DNA of 64,000 nucleotides from Woeseiaceae bacterium (GTDB lineage: Bacteria; Pseudomonadota; Gammaproteobacteria; Steroidobacterales; Woeseiaceae). The first letter of the stretch is position 1, and each line of letters opens with the position of its first letter. The DNA lies in the NCBI GenBank assembly GCA_021773095.1, contig JAJFKR010000007.1, positions 1 to 64,000 of the forward strand, written 5' to 3'. Below are positions 53,826 to 63,240 of this stretch, in pieces. The position numbers were made by a program, and so were the translations under genes. Below the pieces are notes generated by a model. The model was not told where the DNA came from, ran no database searches, and saw nothing but the letters and a program-made list of their open reading frames with translations.

Positions 53826-55196
53826 ATGCTAAGTAATCAGGCGGGCGACGAAAAACGCACCTCACTTCATGGCCACTGGTCTTCTCGGATGGCGTTTATT
53901 CTTGCTGTGACAGGGTCCGCTGTCGGGCTGGGCAATATCTGGAAGTTTCCCTACATCGCTGGTCAAAACGGTGGCGGCGCATTCGTCCTGGTTTACCTGG
54001 TCTGCGTGATCGTTATCGGCATGCCGGTGATGATGTCAGAAATTCTGATCGGTCGCCGCGGACGCAGAAATCCTGTTGCGACGATGGAATTGCTCGGTAA
54101 AGAAGAGGGCAGTTCTGGCAATTGGCGCTGGCTGGGAGGCCTGGGTGTTATGGCCGGCATCCTGATTCTTTCCTATTACAGCGTAATAGCCGGCTGGACG
54201 CTCGCGTATGTCGTCAAGAGTGCCACTGGCGTATTTGTTGGCGCTACGGCCGAGGAGGTTGGGGCTGAATTTGGCGGATTTGTCGGTAGCTGGAAAGCGA
54301 TTACTTTGTGTCACACCCTGTTCATGGCGTTGGCGACTTTCGTCGTCGCACGCGGTGTTGAACGCGGTATTGAGCAAGCTGTTCGTTTCATGGTGCCAGC
54401 GTTACTGATTCTCATGCTGGTATTACTCGGCTACTCGATGAGCTCCGGCTATTTCGGTCAGGGTGTCGCGTTCATGTTCACGCCGGATTTCGACAAACTG
54501 ACCTGGGGCAGCGTGCTCGCAGCGCTGGGCCAGGCATTTTTCACATTGAGTATCGGCATGGGCGCAATCATGGCCTACGGTGCCTACCTGCCCGAGGAAA
54601 CGTCCATCACCGGCGCTTCGGCGGCCGTCGTTACCGCGGATACGTCAATTGCGATTCTCGCCGGCCTTGCTATTTTCCCACTCGTATTTGCAAACGGCCT
54701 GGATCCGGCGGATGGCCCCGGCCTGGTATTCCAGACCTTGCCACTGGCTTTTGGTCAGATGGCGGGCGGTATGTTCTTCTCGACCATTTTCTTTGTATTG
54801 CTTTCATTCGCCGCATGGACCTCGGCGATCGGCTTGATGGAACCCGCTGTTGCGTGGTTGGTTGAGCACTACAATCGCAGCCGTACACAAGCGACGATAA
54901 TCGTTGGTGGTGTTATCTGGCTGATCGGTATGGGTTCGGTGCTGTCATTCAATGTGCTGGCCGACACAAAATTCCTGGCAGGAACGCTGTTCGACAACAT
55001 CGACTACCTGACCAGTAACATCATGTTGCCATTGGGCGGATTATTGATAACGGTATTTGCCGGTTGGGTCATGTGCCGAAACTCAACCTCCGACGAGTTG
55101 GGCAGTTCCGGAACCCTGTACAAAGCCTGGCGAATGCTGGCGCGGTTTGTTGCGCCGATCGGTATCTTGTTCGTATTGATAAACGCAGTGACCTGA
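53826..55196 (+). CDS. Sodium-dependent transporter, NSS/SNF family
   Basis: A 456-residue inner-membrane symporter with about 11-12 helices. The family signature is AVGLGNIWKFPYIAGQNGGGAF near residue 35 (TM1, Na+ and substrate site), with GAIMAYGAYLPEE near TM6 and FFVLLSFAAWTSAIG near TM8. Substrate is probably an amino acid or related compound; it cannot be named. ATG 53826 is chosen because the family begins just before the SRMAFILAVTGSAV segment; an upstream in-frame start at 53781 is unlikely. Confidence 0.93.
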   Translation: MLSNQAGDEKRTSLHGHWSSRMAFILAVTGSAVGLGNIWKFPYIAGQNGGGAFVLVYLVCVIVIGMPVMMSEILIGRRGRRNPVATMELLGKEEGSSGNWRWLGGLGVMAGILILSYYSVIAGWTLAYVVKSATGVFVGATAEEVGAEFGGFVGSWKAITLCHTLFMALATFVVARGVERGIEQAVRFMVPALLILMLVLLGYSMSSGYFGQGVAFMFTPDFDKLTWGSVLAALGQAFFTLSIGMGAIMAYGAYLPEETSITGASAAVVTADTSIAILAGLAIFPLVFANGLDPADGPGLVFQTLPLAFGQMAGGMFFSTIFFVLLSFAAWTSAIGLMEPAVAWLVEHYNRSRTQATIIVGGVIWLIGMGSVLSFNVLADTKFLAGTLFDNIDYLTSNIMLPLGGLLITVFAGWVMCRNSTSDELGSSGTLYKAWRMLARFVAPIGILFVLINAVT

Positions 55197-55206
55197 CAAG
55201 ACTTTT

Positions 55207-55638
55207 GTGCGCAAGGTCAATCGAAGCGCCCTGGTACCGTATTCGTCTGACCAGATGTATGCATTGGTCGAAGATTTTCTGGCCTACCCGGATTTCCTGC
55301 CGTGGTGTACGGGGGCGATGTTGCATTTTCGCGATATCGATACGATAGAGGCGTCGCTGGAACTACAGCGCGGCGGAATCAGGAAAACCTTCCGTACGCG
55401 AAATAGCCTGCAACCGGGTGTTGCGATGGGGATTGCGCTGGTCGGAGGGCCGTTCCGACATCTCGCGGGTGGCTGGCGATTCGAACAATTGGGCGATGAG
55501 GGCAGCAAGGTGTCGCTGGAGCTTGCATTTGAATTTGAAAACCGGGTAACGGATGCACTGTTCGGACGCTATTTCGAAAGTACCTGTAATTCCCTGATCG
55601 ATTCGTTTACGCAACGCGCGCACAAGATCTACGGCTAG
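55207..55638 (+). CDS. ratA: RatA (coenzyme Q-binding START-like protein)
   Basis: A 143-residue START/polyketide-cyclase fold protein. NRSALVPYSSDQMYALVEDF, YPDFLPWCTGA and the ALFGRYFESTCNSLIDSF helix are typical of RatA. E. coli RatA was described as a toxin that blocks 70S assembly; related proteins bind coenzyme Q. GTG start at 55207. It is 8 bp before ratB, the usual pair. Confidence 0.92.
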   Translation: MRKVNRSALVPYSSDQMYALVEDFLAYPDFLPWCTGAMLHFRDIDTIEASLELQRGGIRKTFRTRNSLQPGVAMGIALVGGPFRHLAGGWRFEQLGDEGSKVSLELAFEFENRVTDALFGRYFESTCNSLIDSFTQRAHKIYG

Positions 55639-55646
55639 GTGATCCG

Positions 55647-55952
55647 ATGTCAGCATTTGAAGTGGAGATCGTGTTCGCGTTGCCGGATCGGCAGGCGTTA
55701 CGAGTGGTGTCGGTGATGCCTGGTGATACGCTGGCCGACGCGGTGTCCAAGAGTGATCTGCGAGATGCTTTTCCGGAATATGATATAGATCATTTGACCT
55801 GGGGAATATGGGGCCACGAAGCGCCGTCGAATCAAGCGCTCAAAGATGGCGATCGAATCGAGATATACCGGCCGCTAATGCTGGACCCTCGTGAGGCACG
55901 TCGACAGCTGGCGCTGTCTGGTCGGACGATGGGCGGTGCTGAGCCCGACTAA
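55647..55952 (+). CDS. ratB: RatB/RnfH-family ubiquitin-like protein
   Basis: A 101-residue RnfH-family protein with a ubiquitin-like fold: VEIVFALPDRQALRVVSVMPG and LKDGDRIEIYRPLMLDPREAR. It forms the conserved pair with ratA, though no antitoxin activity is established. Its stop overlaps the bamE stop by 4 bp. Confidence 0.93.
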   Translation: MSAFEVEIVFALPDRQALRVVSVMPGDTLADAVSKSDLRDAFPEYDIDHLTWGIWGHEAPSNQALKDGDRIEIYRPLMLDPREARRQLALSGRTMGGAEPD

Positions 55953-56281
55953 AGCGTCGGCGCAAGCTCCTGATCTTTACGGATCTCGGTAACCTTCTTG
56001 TCCGTGAAGTAAACAGAGACCCAACGCTTGTTGATGGCGTCATCGCGCCGAATTCGCAGGTAGTAAACGTAGTCCCATCGATTCTTGGCGAACGGGTCTT
56101 CGATCAGTGGTGTGCCCAGCAGAAATCGCACCTGGCTTACCGTCATCCCGACTTCGACCTGGTCGAGATCTTCCTGCTTAATCAGGTTTCCCTGCGCAAT
56201 GGCCGCGCGATAAACACAGCCGCTCGACAGGGCGAAGCAGGAAAAGGCGAGGAAAAGCAGGATTGTTTTGCGCATAGTCAT
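55949..56281 (-). CDS. bamE: Outer membrane assembly lipoprotein BamE
   Basis: A 110-residue lipoprotein of the SmpA/OmlA family, a part of the BAM complex. A signal peptide ends at the Cys22 of LSSGC; the core has VEVGMTVSQVRFLLGTPLIED and RWDYVYYLR. Divergent from fur across 80 bp, as in pseudomonads. Confidence 0.95.
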   Translation of the reverse strand: MTMRKTILLFLAFSCFALSSGCVYRAAIAQGNLIKQEDLDQVEVGMTVSQVRFLLGTPLIEDPFAKNRWDYVYYLRIRRDDAINKRWVSVYFTDKKVTEIRKDQELAPTL

Positions 56282-56361
56282 ATTTATTTGAGTGTTTCAG
56301 GCTGAAAATGTTCAGCCACATTGTCATAATAGGCGCGCATCATACCTGCGAGAGACAATTC

Positions 56362-56781
56362 ATGCAGCAAAGAAAAGAACTTCGCCAGGCGGGTCTCAAG
56401 GTCACGCTGCCACGATTGAAAATACTGGAGATTCTTGAGGATTCCAAACTGCGCCATATGAGCGCTGAGGACGTCTACAAGCATTTGCTGCAAGAGGGCG
56501 AAGATATCGGTCTCGCAACGGTTTACCGGGTTCTGACGCAGTTTGAGGCGGCCGGGCTCGTTACTCGCCACAATTTTGAGGGCGGGCACTCGATATTTGA
56601 GCTTGACGACGGCGAGCACCACGATCACATGGTGGTTGTCGATTCCGGCGAGGTCATCGAGTTCATGAGCGCCGATATCGAAAAAATTCAGCGCGAAATC
56701 GCTGAAAAGCACGGTTTCGAACTGCTGGACCACAGCCTGGTGCTGTACGTTAAAGCCAGCAAGGGCGACGCGGACTCCTGA
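56362..56781 (+). CDS. fur: Ferric uptake regulator Fur
   Basis: A 139-residue iron-responsive repressor. The winged helix is KVTLPRLKILEILED to ATVYRVLTQFEAAGLV; the regulatory metal site is in GEHHDHM with GEVIEF and DHSLVLYV following. It has no cysteine: the CxxC of E. coli Fur (in CLDCGKVIEF) is VVDSGEVIEF here, so the structural zinc site of that type is missing. ATG 56362 matches the family's short N-terminus; an in-frame start at 56308 is rejected. It is divergent from bamE. Confidence 0.95.
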   Translation: MQQRKELRQAGLKVTLPRLKILEILEDSKLRHMSAEDVYKHLLQEGEDIGLATVYRVLTQFEAAGLVTRHNFEGGHSIFELDDGEHHDHMVVVDSGEVIEFMSADIEKIQREIAEKHGFELLDHSLVLYVKASKGDADS

Positions 56782-58464
56782 TCAGGCCCGTTTCTGGCGG
56801 GCACCTGCGAGCATTTCTGCTGCGTGTTCCAGCGTCTTGGCCGTTATCTCGACACCACCGAGCATTCTGGCCAGTTCCTCGACGCGTTCATCCGTGCCCA
56901 GTACCTGCAGCCCGGTCCTTGTCGATTTCCCGTCGCTGACCTTGCTGATTCGAAAGTGCTGGTCCGCAAGGCTGGCGACCTGCGGCAGGTGAGTGACGCA
57001 CAGGACCTGGCGGTTTGCCCCAATTTCCTGCAGCCGACGGCCGACCATTTCAGCAACGCCGCCACCGACGCCACTATCAACCTCGTCGAAGATCATGGTC
57101 GGGATCGCGCTGCCGTCGCTCGCGATCACCTGAATGGCGAGACTCATGCGCGATAACTCTCCGCCCGACGCGATTTTTGCCAGTGGCTGAGACTTTTGTC
57201 CCGGATTTGCACTGATCAGAAATTCGACATCATCGATGCCCCAGGGGCGGGCTGAGTCTTCACCGAGTCGTGACAGCGCAACGTCAAATACGCCACCGGG
57301 CATGCCGAGACCGGACATGGCTTCGGTGACCGCGGCTGAAAAGGATTTTGCTGATCGGGCACGGGCCGCCGACAAAGCGTTCGCCTTCGTGAGAAAATCA
57401 TCCCGCAGGGAGGCAGCCTGAGCCGCCAGTTCCCTGCTGCGCTCCTCGGAGTTCGCCAACTCGTCGTGTTCGTCGCGCAATCGGCTATGCAACGACAGCA
57501 ACTCGTCAGGTGAAAGGCGGTGCTTACGAGCGATGGCTTGTAGTGCATCCAGACGCTCCTCGACCCAGTCGCGCCGCTGCGGATCCATGTCAATATCCTC
57601 GCCGTAGCGGCGCAGTGTCTCTGTCGCCTCAGACACCTGAATGCTGGCGGATTCGAGGAGCTCGATCAGCGGTTTGAGAGATGAATCGAACTCGGACAAT
57701 GACGCGAGTGAGCGAGACGCTGCGGCGATCAATCCATTGGCGTTGCTGGATTCGCTGTCGACCAGCGCGTCGAGGGCAACTGTTACACCGTCAGCAAGGC
57801 GGCCACTGTTTTGCAGCTTTCGGCGCTCACGATTGAGGTCCTCGTGCTCGCCATCCGTCAAGCCAAGCGAATCAAGTTCCTGTAGCTGAAATGTAAGTAA
57901 GTCGAGCCGGGAGGCTCTGTCGGCGTCAGCATCCAGTAATAGTTTCAACCGATCGGTCACCGCCATCCAGGAAGAAAAGCTCGTCGCAACCCCGGCGCGT
58001 TGCTCCAGTAGTCCGCCGAAGTGATCCAGCAAATCGCGTTGTATCGGGCGTCGCCCCAGCGATTGGTGAAAATGCTGGCCGTGAATATCCAGCAGCATCT
58101 CACCGATGTTTTTTAATTGAGACAGCGGCACGGCATTGCCGTTAATGAACGCGCGCGAGCGGCCGTCGGCATTGATGACGCGTCGCAAAAGGCACTCGCC
58201 ATCGAGTTCGAGCGCTTGCTCATCCAGCCATGCACCCACAGCGTCCAGGCGCGATACATCGAACTCAGCGGCAAACTCGGCGCGCTTCGCACCGTCGCGG
58301 ACCAGCTGTGAGCTGCCGCGCTCGCCGAGTACCAGACCCAGCGCATCGACAAGGATCGATTTGCCCGCGCCGGTTTCACCGGTTAGAACGGTCATGCCCG
58401 GTTCGAACTCGATGTCGATCTTTTCGACGATCGCAAAGTCCCGAACTTGCAGGTTCATCAACAT
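56782..58464 (-). CDS. recN: DNA repair protein RecN
   Basis: A 560-residue SMC-like ATPase for double-strand break repair. Walker A is GETGAGKSILVDALG near residue 28, a coiled coil runs over about 155-370, and the C-terminal Walker B region has IASGGELSRMSLAIQ, MIFDEVDSGVGG and CVTHLPQVA. ATG 58464 fits the family start MLxxLxVxxFAIV; a start at 58515 would lie inside nadK. It abuts fur convergently with no gap and follows nadK by 17 bp. Confidence 0.96.
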   Translation of the reverse strand: MLMNLQVRDFAIVEKIDIEFEPGMTVLTGETGAGKSILVDALGLVLGERGSSQLVRDGAKRAEFAAEFDVSRLDAVGAWLDEQALELDGECLLRRVINADGRSRAFINGNAVPLSQLKNIGEMLLDIHGQHFHQSLGRRPIQRDLLDHFGGLLEQRAGVATSFSSWMAVTDRLKLLLDADADRASRLDLLTFQLQELDSLGLTDGEHEDLNRERRKLQNSGRLADGVTVALDALVDSESSNANGLIAAASRSLASLSEFDSSLKPLIELLESASIQVSEATETLRRYGEDIDMDPQRRDWVEERLDALQAIARKHRLSPDELLSLHSRLRDEHDELANSEERSRELAAQAASLRDDFLTKANALSAARARSAKSFSAAVTEAMSGLGMPGGVFDVALSRLGEDSARPWGIDDVEFLISANPGQKSQPLAKIASGGELSRMSLAIQVIASDGSAIPTMIFDEVDSGVGGGVAEMVGRRLQEIGANRQVLCVTHLPQVASLADQHFRISKVSDGKSTRTGLQVLGTDERVEELARMLGGVEITAKTLEHAAEMLAGARQKRA

Positions 58465-58481
58465 GTCATGATTCCAAAACC

Positions 58482-59321
58482 TCAGGTGTTCCGCTTGCGG
58501 CTGTCGCGGCCCCAAAAAAGTTTCGAGCGCAAGATTCCGTAGAAATCATAACCGGGCGGGTGAACGAGTGTAACCCGGTTGTTTGCTGCCGAAACCTGCA
58601 ATTTGTCACCGGGTTTGATGCTGCCCATCGAAAATCCATCGACGGTGATTTCGGCTCTTGTGTCGTCACGTTGCAACAAGCTGACATCGACGGATTGGTT
58701 GGCGGAGATGACGATGGGTCGATCCGTCAGCGTGTGCGGGCAGATCGGCACGACAACAACGACATCCAGTTGCGGCTCGATAATTGGTCCGCCACAGCTT
58801 AGTGCGTAGGCCGTTGAGCCGGTGGGCGTTGCTATGATCAGCCCGTCGCCGGAATGTGTGTTGACGTACTCATCGGCAATGCGCGTTTCGAAGTCGACCA
58901 TGCGGCCGGTTCCAAGGCGGTGCAATACAACATCGTTTAATGCGTGCTCGACTGTCTCGTCACCGCTGCTCTCGAACAAGCGTGCTTCCAGCAGCAGGCG
59001 GGAGTCGGTCGAATAGTCACCCTGGAGTACGTGGTCAACGCTCACGATCATTTCATCCGGCGTGATATCCGCCAGAAAGCCCAGGCGGCCCCGATTAATG
59101 CCCAATATCGGCGTGCCGGATTCGCGGACCAGGCGGCTGGCATAAATCATCGTGCCGTCGCCGCCAATTGCGATGACCAGGTCGGCGCGATCTATTTCAT
59201 CGCTTTTCAGCAAATTCGCACCGGCTTTTGTCAAATGATCACTGAGGTGCCGAAGCGGCTCCGCTACGCGCGGGTCATCGTGCCTTCCAACGAAGACGAT
59301 GTTTCGAAATGGATTACTCAT
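58482..59321 (-). CDS. nadK: NAD kinase
   Basis: A 279-residue ATP-NAD kinase. GGDGTMIYASR near residue 53, GINRGRLGFLADI near 73, and the NE/D-type VLHRLGTGRMVDFE and DGLIIATPTGSTAYALSCGG stretches are family signatures. Length is as expected (E. coli 292). Precedes recN on the minus strand, the order seen in E. coli, and is divergent from hrcA. Confidence 0.97.
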   Translation of the reverse strand: MSNPFRNIVFVGRHDDPRVAEPLRHLSDHLTKAGANLLKSDEIDRADLVIAIGGDGTMIYASRLVRESGTPILGINRGRLGFLADITPDEMIVSVDHVLQGDYSTDSRLLLEARLFESSGDETVEHALNDVVLHRLGTGRMVDFETRIADEYVNTHSGDGLIIATPTGSTAYALSCGGPIIEPQLDVVVVVPICPHTLTDRPIVISANQSVDVSLLQRDDTRAEITVDGFSMGSIKPGDKLQVSAANNRVTLVHPPGYDFYGILRSKLFWGRDSRKRNT

Positions 59322-59379
59322 AGGCTGATTGTGGCAAACCCTTGACCCACCGCCAAGCCGTTGCTAGCGTTTCCTTCGA

Positions 59380-60438
59380 ATGTCTGCTGAAACATCCAAT
59401 CCGATTCCCAACGAACGTGGCCAGCATTTGCTGCGCGTACTGATCCAGCGCTATATACAGGATGGCCAGCCGATTGGATCCCGAACTCTCTCCAAAGATG
59501 CAGGACTGGACTTAAGTCCCGCCACGATCCGCAATGTGATGTCGGACCTTGAGGAGATGGGGCTGGTGTCGGCACCGCATACATCGGCGGGCCGAATTCC
59601 GACCCCGAAAGGCTACCGCCTGTTTGTGGATACATTGGTGCGATACCAACAGCCCGATGACGGTGAAATCCGCAGGATTCAGGCACAAATCCGCGGTGAG
59701 TCCGACAATCCAGAAGATCTGATCGGTGCTATATCGAGCATGTTGTCGGATTTTACGAGCATGGCTGGCGTCGTGACGGTTCCGCGCCCGCCGCAGGCCA
59801 CGCTGCGACAAATCGAATTCCTACCGCTGTCCGAAAATCGGGTGCTGGTGATTCTCGTGGTCAATGATCGCGAAGTACAGAATCGAATTTTGCATACCGA
59901 GCGCGACTACTCAGTATCCGAACTCCAGCAAGCGCAGAACTATATTAACGAACATTACGCGGGGACCAGTCTCGAGCAGGTCCGCGGCAAATTGCTTGAG
60001 GACCTCGATTCGACGCGCGATTCGATGAATCAGACGATGCACGGCATCATTTCAGTTGCACAATCGGCCATGGACGGTGTTTCTGATCCGGATAACCAGT
60101 ACGTCGTGACGGGCGAGACCAAGCTCATGGACTTCGCTGAACTTTCTGATGTCGATACCTTGCGCAGATTATTTGATGCGTTTTCCCGCAAGCGGCTGAT
60201 TCTTGAGCTTCTGGACCGCAGCATCAATGCGGACGGTGTGCAGATATTTATCGGCGAGGAATCGGGCTATCGGATCTTCGATGGTTGCAGCGTTATCACG
60301 GCGCCTTATCACGTCGATGACGAGACCATAGGAGTCCTCGGCGTTATAGGCCCGACGCGGATGGCCTACGACCGGGTTGTGCCGATTGTCGATGTTACCG
60401 CCCGCCTGCTTGAGTCAGCACTGACCCACAACAGTTGA
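59380..60438 (+). CDS. hrcA: Heat-inducible transcription repressor HrcA
   Basis: A 352-residue repressor of heat-shock genes. The winged helix is GQPIGSRTLSKDAGLDLSPA and the HrcA core ISxxTSAGRIPTPKGYR (SAPHTSAGRIPTPKGYR) follows; the C-terminal GAF-like domain ends with the SNHIGVLGVIGPTRM-type GVLGVIGPTRMAYDRVV. No CIRCE inverted repeat was seen in the window, so its operator is probably at groESL elsewhere. First gene of the heat-shock cluster. Confidence 0.96.
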   Translation: MSAETSNPIPNERGQHLLRVLIQRYIQDGQPIGSRTLSKDAGLDLSPATIRNVMSDLEEMGLVSAPHTSAGRIPTPKGYRLFVDTLVRYQQPDDGEIRRIQAQIRGESDNPEDLIGAISSMLSDFTSMAGVVTVPRPPQATLRQIEFLPLSENRVLVILVVNDREVQNRILHTERDYSVSELQQAQNYINEHYAGTSLEQVRGKLLEDLDSTRDSMNQTMHGIISVAQSAMDGVSDPDNQYVVTGETKLMDFAELSDVDTLRRLFDAFSRKRLILELLDRSINADGVQIFIGEESGYRIFDGCSVITAPYHVDDETIGVLGVIGPTRMAYDRVVPIVDVTARLLESALTHNS

Positions 60439-60569
60439 TGCGGCGCAAAATCGCAGACTTTTTTCGCCGTAGCTCTTGATATTTTTCCCCCCATCCCCAA
60501 ACTGCGGACGTCTTTTGTGCATTGCCGCCCAGCCGGCGGCCACTGCTTAGGTATTGGAGTCAGGATTTA

Positions 60570-61133
60570 ATGAACGGACAGGCCGAACGCCCGGACAAGG
60601 AAATTGACGAGCAAATCGTGGCAGAAGAGCCAGAGGAGCTCGAAATCAGCGACAATGAGCCAGTCGAAGAGGCCGAGGTCGAGGTCTCGGATCTGGATCG
60701 GGCAGAAGCGAAAGCCGCCGAGAACTGGGATCGTTACTTGCGCACGGCTGCTGAGCTGGAGAATGTGAGAAAGCGCTCGGCCCGGGATGTCGAGAATGCC
60801 CACCGCTTTGCTCTGGAGCGTTTTAGTAAGGAATTACTAGCTGTCAGAGACAGCCTTGAAATGGGGCTTGCCACGGTCGACAACGCGAGCGTCGAGAGTC
60901 TGCTGGAGGGTAGCGAAGCGACGCTCAAGATCCTCGGCGTAACGATGCAACAATTTGGGATCGAAGAACTTGATCCGGCGGGCGAGCCATTTGATCCTGA
61001 ATATCACGAAGCGATTAGTATGCAGCCCTCCGATGATGTCGAGCCTGGGTCCGTCGTGACGGTGGTGCAAAAGGGTTACTCATTGAATGGTCGGCTCTTG
61101 CGGCCAGCGATGGTCATTGTTGCGTCGGACTAA
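60570..61133 (+). CDS. grpE: Nucleotide exchange factor GrpE
   Basis: A 187-residue DnaK exchange factor. An acidic N-terminus is followed by a long helix (AAENWDRYLRTAAELENVRK) and a beta-domain (FDPEYHEAISMQ, GYSLNGRLLRPAMVIV). ATG 60570 matches the family; a start at 60522 precedes the likely ribosome site. Lies 131 bp after hrcA. Confidence 0.96.
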   Translation: MNGQAERPDKEIDEQIVAEEPEELEISDNEPVEEAEVEVSDLDRAEAKAAENWDRYLRTAAELENVRKRSARDVENAHRFALERFSKELLAVRDSLEMGLATVDNASVESLLEGSEATLKILGVTMQQFGIEELDPAGEPFDPEYHEAISMQPSDDVEPGSVVTVVQKGYSLNGRLLRPAMVIVASD

Positions 61134-61168
61134 CCTCGACCGACATTTGGACATTGTGGGCCGTATTG

Positions 61169-61196
61169 CTTGAAAGACCGGAACCTGGCCCCACCT
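61169..61196 (+). promoter_or_regulatory. Sigma-32-type heat-shock promoter of dnaK
   Basis: CTTGAAA (61169-61175) and CCCCACCT (61189-61196) are 13 bp apart, close to the RpoH consensus CTTGAAA and CCCCATNT, and lie 42 bp before the dnaK start. Confidence 0.85.
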
Positions 61197-61237
61197 AGAC
61201 AGCCAGTTAATTACACAATATTTGGAGCGTATAGATC

Positions 61238-63169
61238 ATGGGTAAAGTTATTGGTATCGACCTTGGTACCACGAACTCCTGCGTTGCAGTCATGGAGGGC
61301 GATGCCCCCAAGGTTATTGAGAACAGCGAAGGGGATCGCACCACGCCGTCGATCGTTGCTTTTAGCAAGGACGACCAGGTTCTGGTCGGCCAGTCGGCCA
61401 AGCGCCAGGCGGTCACCAATCCCACCAACACATTGTTTGCAGTCAAACGTCTGATCGGACGTAAGTTCGACGATGACGTCGTGCAGCGCGACATCAATAT
61501 GGTGCCCTACACCATTGCAAAAGCCGATAACGGCGACGCATGGGTTGAGGCGAACGGCAAGAAGATGGCACCGCCGGAGATTTCCGCGCGCGTCCTGATG
61601 AAAATGAAGAAGACGGCGGAGGATTATCTCGGTGAAGACGTCACTGAGGCCGTCGTGACCGTTCCCGCTTATTTCAATGATTCACAGCGTCAGGCAACCA
61701 AGGACGCCGGCAAGATTGCTGGCCTTGAGGTCAAGAGAATCATTAACGAGCCGACCGCGGCAGCACTTGCTTATGGTATGGACAAGAAACGCGGTGATGC
61801 GAAGCTGGCCGTATTCGATCTCGGTGGCGGTACCTTTGACGTCTCAATCATTGAGATCGCAGAAGTGGACGGCGAGCATCAGTTCGAAGTACTGGCGACC
61901 AACGGCGACACTTTCCTCGGTGGTGAAGACTTCGATATGCGCGTTATCGAATACCTGACGGCTGAGTTCGAGCGCGAGAGCGGTGTGGATATCACAGCCG
62001 ATCCTCTGGCTATGCAGCGCCTCAAAGAGGCCGCGGAAAAAGCCAAGATCGAACTTAGTACCCAGCAGCAGACAGAAGTGAACCTGCCCTACATCACGGC
62101 GGATGCGAGCGGGCCGAAGCATCTCAATATCAAGCTGACCCGCGCCAAACTCGAGTCACTGGTTGAGGAGCTGATCGCACGCACGATTGAGCCTTGCAAG
62201 ATCGCATTGAAAGATGCTGGTCTGAAGGTCAACGAGATTGACGACATCATTCTTGTCGGTGGTCAGATTCGTATGCCGAAAGTTCAGGAAGAAGTGCAGA
62301 ACTTCTTTGGTAAGGAGCCGCGTCGCGACGTAAACCCCGACGAGGCGGTTGCACTGGGCGCCGCTATCCAGGGCGGCGTACTTGCCGGTGACGTCAAGGA
62401 CGTGTTGCTGCTGGACGTGACACCGCTGTCTCTGGGAATCGAGACCCAGGGTGCGGTCATGACCAAGCTGATCGACAAGAATACGACCATTCCGGCCAAC
62501 GCCGAGCAGGTTTTCTCAACCGCCGACGACAACCAGACAGCCGTGACGATTCATGTGCTGCAGGGTGAGCGCGAGCGCTCCGCGGACAATAAGTCGCTGG
62601 GTCGTTTTGATCTCGCTGATATTCCGCCGGCACCGCGTGGTTTGCCACAGATCGAAGTGATTTTTGATATCGACGCAAACGGCATTCTCAACGTATCAGC
62701 CAAGGACAAGGCTACTGGCAAAAGCCAGAACATTGTCATCAAGGCTTCCAGCGGACTGTCCGATGACGAAATCGACCAGATGGTGACAGATGCAGAGAGT
62801 CACGCCGAAGAAGATCGCAAATTCCGTGAGCTTGTCGACGCACGCAACCAGGCCGACGGTTTGATCCATGCGGCCGAAAAGACGCTCAGCGAACTGGGCG
62901 AAAAAGCGTCTGCTGAGGAGCGGATGGCCGTTGAGAATGCGGTCTCAGACCTTAAGAAAGCGGTTGAAAGTGATGACAAGGACGCCATCGACGCCAAAAC
63001 GGCTGCGTTAGGCGAAGCATCCGGCGGCCTGGCTCAGAAACTGTATGCGGAGCAAGAGCAGGCAGCGGAATCCGGAACGGATGACGCGGTGGCTGCGGAT
63101 GACGTTGTTGATGCGGAGTTCGAGGAAGTTGAAAAAGGCGATGATGACGACGAGTCGAAGTCCGAGTAA
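61238..63169 (+). CDS. dnaK: Chaperone protein DnaK (Hsp70)
   Basis: A 643-residue Hsp70. The ATPase domain opens with [13 protein letters not shown] and has [34 protein letters not shown] and [13 protein letters not shown]; the substrate domain carries [17 protein letters not shown] and the lid runs to an acidic tail rich in Asp/Glu. Intact and typical in length (E. coli 638). Transcribed from the sigma-32-type promoter upstream. Confidence 0.98.
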   Translation: MGKVIGIDLGTTNSCVAVMEGDAPKVIENSEGDRTTPSIVAFSKDDQVLVGQSAKRQAVTNPTNTLFAVKRLIGRKFDDDVVQRDINMVPYTIAKADNGDAWVEANGKKMAPPEISARVLMKMKKTAEDYLGEDVTEAVVTVPAYFNDSQRQATKDAGKIAGLEVKRIINEPTAAALAYGMDKKRGDAKLAVFDLGGGTFDVSIIEIAEVDGEHQFEVLATNGDTFLGGEDFDMRVIEYLTAEFERESGVDITADPLAMQRLKEAAEKAKIELSTQQQTEVNLPYITADASGPKHLNIKLTRAKLESLVEELIARTIEPCKIALKDAGLKVNEIDDIILVGGQIRMPKVQEEVQNFFGKEPRRDVNPDEAVALGAAIQGGVLAGDVKDVLLLDVTPLSLGIETQGAVMTKLIDKNTTIPANAEQVFSTADDNQTAVTIHVLQGERERSADNKSLGRFDLADIPPAPRGLPQIEVIFDIDANGILNVSAKDKATGKSQNIVIKASSGLSDDEIDQMVTDAESHAEEDRKFRELVDARNQADGLIHAAEKTLSELGEKASAEERMAVENAVSDLKKAVESDDKDAIDAKTAALGEASGGLAQKLYAEQEQAAESGTDDAVAADDVVDAEFEEVEKGDDDDESKSE

Positions 63170-63201
63170 AGCGAATCTCGATTCCTTGATGCAGTGAATA
63201 T

Positions 63202-63222
63202 CGGGCGCCGTCATGGCGCCCG
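63202..63222 (+). other. Strong hairpin between dnaK and dnaJ
   Basis: An 8-bp perfect GC stem (CGGGCGCC/GGCGCCCG) with a 5-base loop. No T tract follows, so it is not a simple terminator. It may be a partial attenuator or an RNA processing point setting the DnaK to DnaJ ratio. Confidence 0.6.
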
Positions 63223-63240
63223 AAACATAAAAGAAACAAA

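Noticed and set aside
56282..56361. Fur box between bamE and fur
   Set aside because: Only weak, scattered matches to GATAATGATAATCATTATC; not supportable by eye.
59322..59379. CIRCE element upstream of hrcA
   Set aside because: No TTAGCACTC/GAGTGCTAA inverted repeat is present here or before grpE or dnaK.
60439..60569. Sigma-32 promoter for grpE
   Set aside because: CTTGAT and CCCCATCC occur but only about 8 bp apart, too close for RpoH.
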